Source of the DNA: DATMNI01 sp035570275
GTDB lineage: Bacteria; Acidobacteriota; Terriglobia; Bryobacterales; Bryobacteraceae
Direction of reading: 5' to 3'
Assembly: GCA_035570275.1 (NCBI GenBank)
Contig: DATMNI010000002.1
Location: 1 to 5,695, forward strand
DNA: 5,695 bases
In this document: piece after piece, positions 4,905-5,695 of the stretch
Layout of the letters: every line of letters starts with the position of its first letter
How positions within the stretch are numbered: position 1 is the stretch's first letter
The notes under the pieces: generated by a model
What the model was told of the DNA's origin: nothing
Database searches by the model: none
What the model saw: the letters and a program-made list of their open reading frames with translations, nothing else
Position numbers and translations under genes: made by a program

Positions 4905-5695
4905 ATGTGTAATGACATATCGCCACCGCCTGCGGATTTCAGGCGGGTCCATGATGAGGGAACCACTCCGACGGTTTCTCCGATGCCGTGGTTGGAAACG
5001 GATTTCACGCAGCGCTATCATCACGCTGTACCGACGGATCACGTAAGCGCGGAAGTTCCTCTGAGCGGCGAAGTCACCAGACAAAAAGCCCTCCTCAAGG
5101 AACTGTTTGTGAGAGTGTCGGAGGGCATCGTTTTGCTCGACACGGATGACCGCATTTTGCGGGTCAATCCGGAATTCACCAGGATTTTCGGTTATGCCCA
5201 AGGGGAAGCGTTGGGGCGTCCGATTAATGAACTGGTCGCGCCTGAGGAACTTCGAGCTGAAGCGGAGGAGTACACCCGTCGTGGTACTCGAGGAGAGATC
5301 CTGAATGTCGAAACGGTGCGGAAGCGCAAGGATGGCACCCGCGTTCCTGTGTCGATTGTCGCCGTACCGGTGTCGATTGCGGGAAGCCAGCTTTCCGAGT
5401 ACGTAATCTATCGTGACATCACTGAGCGCAAACGCGCCGAACAGAGGCTGCGTCAAAGCGAAGCATATCTGGCGGAAGCGCAGAGGCTAAGCCAAACCGG
5501 GAGTTGGGCGCATACCCCGAGGACTGGTGAGATCACTTACTGGTCAGAGCAATGCTACCGCGTGCTGGGTTTTGACCCCGCTAAGCCACCACCGCACTTC
5601 GAAACATTTTTTCAGCGGATTCATCCGGACGATCGACCCGTGATGAGGAGGCGGTTTGAGGAAGCAGTCCTCGAAAGGGTGGATTTCGAACTGGA
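4905..5695 (+). CDS. PAS-domain sensor protein (likely histidine kinase), 3' end outside the window
   Basis: The frame stays open from ATG 4905 to the window edge, giving 263 residues of a longer protein. Residues 1-60 are unrecognised, Pro/Thr-containing and soluble-looking. A short helix (RQKALLKELFVRVSEG) leads to PAS domain 1 (about 66-175): GIVLLDTDDRILRVNPEF, then IFGYAQGEALGRPINELV, the KRKDGTRVPVS strand, and the typical exit DITERKRAEQRL (171-182). A linker helix follows, then PAS domain 2 of the PAS_3/PAC kind (from Trp201): GSWAHTPRTGEITYWSEQ, YRVLGFDP and RIHPDDRPVMRRRFEEA. There is no signal peptide or membrane helix in the visible part, so sensing should be cytoplasmic. Such multi-PAS proteins usually end in a histidine kinase, sometimes a GGDEF or other output; none is visible here. 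There is no obvious link to the upstream operon, 212 bases away. Confidence 0.88.
   Translation, partial: MCNDISPPPADFRRVHDEGTTPTVSPMPWLETDFTQRYHHAVPTDHVSAEVPLSGEVTRQKALLKELFVRVSEGIVLLDTDDRILRVNPEFTRIFGYAQGEALGRPINELVAPEELRAEAEEYTRRGTRGEILNVETVRKRKDGTRVPVSIVAVPVSIAGSQLSEYVIYRDITERKRAEQRLRQSEAYLAEAQRLSQTGSWAHTPRTGEITYWSEQCYRVLGFDPAKPPPHFETFFQRIHPDDRPVMRRRFEEAVLERVDFEL

Noticed and set aside
4798..5046. 82-codon ORF as a real gene
   Set aside because: Overlaps the PAS gene out of frame, has no family features and poor ribosome-binding-site spacing; kept only as a low-interest observation.
4842..5456. Minus-strand ORF of 204 codons
   Set aside because: Antisense to the PAS gene, which has clear family motifs and an excellent ribosome-binding site.
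1..5695. CRISPR array, tRNA, rRNA, transposase or attachment site
   Set aside because: No regular repeat-spacer pattern, cloverleaf, rRNA core motif or DDE/recombinase motif was seen on either strand; the repeats found are short and local.

Overview
The window is GC-rich bacterial DNA and every gene I can support lies on the + strand. The mix of a secreted two-domain cyclophilin, a DinB-fold protein, a MarR/MFS drug-resistance-type operon and a multi-PAS signalling protein, together with the codon style, suggests a large-genome soil bacterium. An acidobacterium of the Solibacter/Bryobacter kind is my best guess, but that is an inference and not something the sequence proves.

Layout: 1-281 is non-coding and full of hairpins. 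It holds a structured A-tract/T-tract terminator (29-77), three small perfect stem-loops (91-103, 110-135, 169-187) and a 12-bp direct repeat just ahead of the first gene. 282-1400 encodes an exported protein with two cyclophilin-type peptidyl-prolyl isomerase domains; the second domain is interrupted by a small repeat-encoded Ser/Pro/Gly/Ala insert. 1460-1957 encodes a DinB-like four-helix metal-binding protein. 1958-2233 is intergenic; it holds a perfect 15-bp inverted repeat followed by a T run (probable terminator) and then a promoter embedded in a dyad that looks like a MarR operator.

2234-4692 is a tight two-gene operon: a MarR repressor, overlapping by 4 bases with one long ORF that joins a 14-helix MFS exporter to a cytoplasmic isochorismatase-family hydrolase domain. 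The linker still carries what looks like the ribosome-binding site and ATG of a once separate hydrolase gene. The likely logic is that an aromatic or other small ligand releases MarR, and exporter plus hydrolase are made together to remove and convert the compound. The substrate cannot be read from the sequence.

4693-4904 is a short intergenic region, and 4905 to the window edge is the 5' part of a soluble PAS-domain sensor protein, cut off before any output domain.

I see no IS element, CRISPR array, tRNA or rRNA. I do not see convincing evidence for a wholly new system. The most unusual item is the exporter-hydrolase fusion with its retained internal start signal, together with a fresh-looking 15-bp duplication at the start of the same ORF.
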